53,517 nt of DNA, taken from contig JAFYRT010000064.1 in assembly GCA_017546805.1 (NCBI GenBank), positions 1 through 53,517 on the forward strand, written 5' to 3'. This stretch comes from Muribaculaceae bacterium (GTDB lineage Bacteria; Bacteroidota; Bacteroidia; Bacteroidales; G3-4614). The position numbers and the translations under genes were made by a program. The notes under the pieces were generated by a model. It saw only the letters and a program-made list of their open reading frames with translations, was not told where the DNA came from and made no database searches. Below, in pieces: positions 51,726-53,517 of this stretch (the stretch's first letter is position 1; every line of letters begins with the position of its first letter).

Positions 51726-52996
51726 ATCGCATTATTATTATAGGAAATGGTTTTGACCTAGCACACGGATTGGCTACCAGATACGAAGATTTCATAAATT
51801 GGTATTGGGAAAAGTGGTTCTATATACTAAGAGTATGCCATAAAAAAAGTGAAACAGATGGCTTATGTACTTTTACATTAAAAGAAACGGAGGGAACATG
51901 GCATAGTTCCCTTTGGGAGCGAATAAGCATTATCAATCCTCCCAAAGGTTTTGAAGTTGTAAATTGGATCCTAGACAATAATCAATCATTTGAAGTTATA
52001 CAATCACATTTATTATTTGCTATAAATAAAGCTATAAAGGATAGAAAATGGGTAGATATAGAAAATGAATATTATCAACTACTGAAACAATCGATAACTA
52101 CCCCTGATAAAATTGGGGTTACTCCAGAAATGATAAATGAGCAATTAAGAAAGATTCAATCATTGCTTATAGAATATTTGTTATCTTTTAATGGAGCGGA
52201 TATAAAAATTATTCCAGATATACTCAAATACATATACGAACCTATTAATGCAGACGATGTATCTATATCTGGAATGCAGTATTTCCGAGAACATTGTACA
52301 AAATGGGCTGGATTGGGGGATCGCGAATGGTTTGAATTTATTGATAGGTACGGAATAAACAATGGCTTTTCATCAATAGATGTACAGCAATTCAAAGAAA
52401 AACATACTTGTAAAATGATCGATGGGAGTACTTTTATATATGATTTTAATGCATTTCCTAAATACCTTATTAGGCCAGAAAGTATTATGCTATTAAGTTT
52501 TAACTACACGTTATTAACTAACATGTATACTAAAACTGGCATTGGTTACTCAAATTATATACATGGCGAATTGTCAGAACAAGACAAAATAATTTTTGGT
52601 TATGGAGATGAACTTGATGATGATTATAAAGACATTCTCAAATGTAATAATAATGAATATTTAAGAAATATAAAGTCTGTAAAATATATGGAAACAAACA
52701 ACTATCGAAATATGCTTGCATTTATTGAATCTGCTCCATATCAAATATATATTATGGGGCATTCTTGCGGCAATTCAGATAGAACTTTATTAAATACTTT
52801 ATTTGAACATAAGAATTGTGTTTCAATAAAGCCATTCTACTACAAAAAAGAAGATGGTACAGACAACTATTTTGACATAATACAAAATATAAATCGAAAT
52901 TTTACGAACATGAAACTTATGAGGGACAGAGTAGTAAATAAAACTTTATGTATTCCTCTTCCTCAGATATCACTAAATGCCAATGATAATGAATAA
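51722..52996 (+). CDS. AbiH-family phage-abortive-infection protein
   Basis: A 424-aa protein of the AbiH family. The N-terminus [26 protein letters not shown] is the family hallmark. Near the C-terminus [25 protein letters not shown] (residues about 339-363, given by its ends) is the second conserved region, with His and Ser-Asp residues that may be catalytic. AbiH causes abortive infection in Lactococcus by an unknown mechanism. It overlaps the small ORF upstream and the BRO-N/Fic gene downstream. Confidence 0.88.
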   Translation: MNRIIIIGNGFDLAHGLATRYEDFINWYWEKWFYILRVCHKKSETDGLCTFTLKETEGTWHSSLWERISIINPPKGFEVVNWILDNNQSFEVIQSHLLFAINKAIKDRKWVDIENEYYQLLKQSITTPDKIGVTPEMINEQLRKIQSLLIEYLLSFNGADIKIIPDILKYIYEPINADDVSISGMQYFREHCTKWAGLGDREWFEFIDRYGINNGFSSIDVQQFKEKHTCKMIDGSTFIYDFNAFPKYLIRPESIMLLSFNYTLLTNMYTKTGIGYSNYIHGELSEQDKIIFGYGDELDDDYKDILKCNNNEYLRNIKSVKYMETNNYRNMLAFIESAPYQIYIMGHSCGNSDRTLLNTLFEHKNCVSIKPFYYKKEDGTDNYFDIIQNINRNFTNMKLMRDRVVNKTLCIPLPQISLNANDNE

Positions 52997-53517
52997 AATA
53001 TCCATTCGATTCTATAATGACCGTGAGGTACGAGCCATTTGGGATGAGGAAAAGTCCAAATGGTGGTTCTCTGCGGTTGATATTGTGGCTGCCATCACCG
53101 ATAGCCCCAATCCGAGAAAGTATTGGAGCGTATTGAAAACCAGACTAAAGAAAGACAATAACGAGTTGACTACAAAATGTAGTCAACTGAAACTAACAGC
53201 TGCTGATGGTAAGAAATATGCCACAGACTGCTTTATACAAGACGATATAACCGAATTGGTAAAAGCAATTCCAAGCAAGCGCAGTACTGATTTTCTCGAT
53301 TGGTTTACATACAGCGACAACACCATTGATGGTCAGAGCCGTAAGAAGGCATATTCGTTGTTTGAAAGTGGTATGCTGAATAGTTTGGAACCAGGTAGTA
53401 TTAAGTGTTTACAACAGATACACGCATACCTATTTGGTGGGTTATACGAGTTTGCTGGGCAGATCCGCACAAAGAATATCAGCAAGGGTGGATTCACTTT
53501 CGCCAATGCGTTGCACT
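52989..53517 (+). CDS. BRO-N/Fic fusion protein, cut at the 3' edge
   Basis: The frame begins at ATG 52989 (an in-frame ATG at 52983 is possible) and runs open to the window end, about 176 residues. Residues 3-105 are a BRO-N domain ([31 protein letters not shown], and [10 protein letters not shown] near its end), known from phage antirepressors that bind DNA. Residues from about 110 on are the first half of a Fic domain ([45 protein letters not shown]). The Fic catalytic motif HxFxxGNGRxxR would lie outside. Fic proteins transfer AMP to proteins. The start overlaps AbiH by 8 bp, so it is part of the same operon. Confidence 0.88.
   Translation, partial: MNKISIRFYNDREVRAIWDEEKSKWWFSAVDIVAAITDSPNPRKYWSVLKTRLKKDNNELTTKCSQLKLTAADGKKYATDCFIQDDITELVKAIPSKRSTDFLDWFTYSDNTIDGQSRKKAYSLFESGMLNSLEPGSIKCLQQIHAYLFGGLYEFAGQIRTKNISKGGFTFANALH

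Overview
The window looks like the chromosome of a low-GC Bacteroidales (phylum Bacteroidota). Evidence seen in the sequence: repeated promoters of the Bacteroidota type (TTG or TTTG, about 19 nt, then TAnnTTTG), GEVED and FISUMP surface domains, C-terminal tails that look like type IX secretion (T9SS) sorting domains, lipoproteins with acidic residues after the lipobox cysteine, and the infC-rpmI-rplT order. I saw no transposase, CRISPR array or tRNA gene.

Layout. 1-716: 3' end of dnaK. 823-7304: a minus-strand glycan operon (GH29 fucosidase with CBM32, then a 1191-aa GEVED protein) followed by a second GH29 with its own promoter. 7554-12422: minus-strand run DUF2461, RelA/SpoT homolog, short-chain dehydrogenase, aldehyde dehydrogenase. 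12656-15883: OPT transporter and acyltransferase. 16038-18455: cytidylate-kinase-like protein and GH27 alpha-galactosidase. 18617-22108: TPR protein, then infC-rpmI-rplT. 22358-25574: M23 lipoprotein, a unit of two very small membrane-peptide ORFs, DEAD-box helicase. 25703-29270: metF, holB, and a queuosine-precursor transporter overlapping a small radical-SAM gene. 29277-36470: tandem 126-bp repeats, CotH surface protein, TIGR02757, DUF4251, a FISUMP lipoprotein, a PD-(D/E)XK-like protein and a structured RNA candidate resembling 6S/Bacteroidales-1. 36769-41495: miaA, pepT, a membrane-anchored endonuclease and mnmE.

41796-53517 is a defence island, all on the plus strand, nearly gapless, with codon use unlike the preceding genes (T-ending rather than strongly ATA/A-ending). 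It holds a HAD phosphatase-like gene, a small HTH controller, two m5C methyltransferases, an McrB-type AAA+ GTPase and a PD-(D/E)XK nuclease; together these form a LlaJI/BsuMI-like restriction-modification system. It is followed by a TcmP/DUF5131 pair carrying a radical-SAM-like CX6CX2C motif, a 36-aa ORF coupled to an AbiH gene, and a BRO-N-Fic fusion cut by the window edge.

Most notable candidates: the composite island, especially TcmP-DUF5131-smORF-AbiH-BRO/Fic; the transporter plus radical-SAM pair, possibly queuine salvage; the 6S-like RNA with a competing alternative fold; the small membrane-peptide operon; a leaderless promoter; and a RelA/SpoT protein whose synthetase site looks dead. 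All calls come from reading the sequence and from memory of families; no database search was run.
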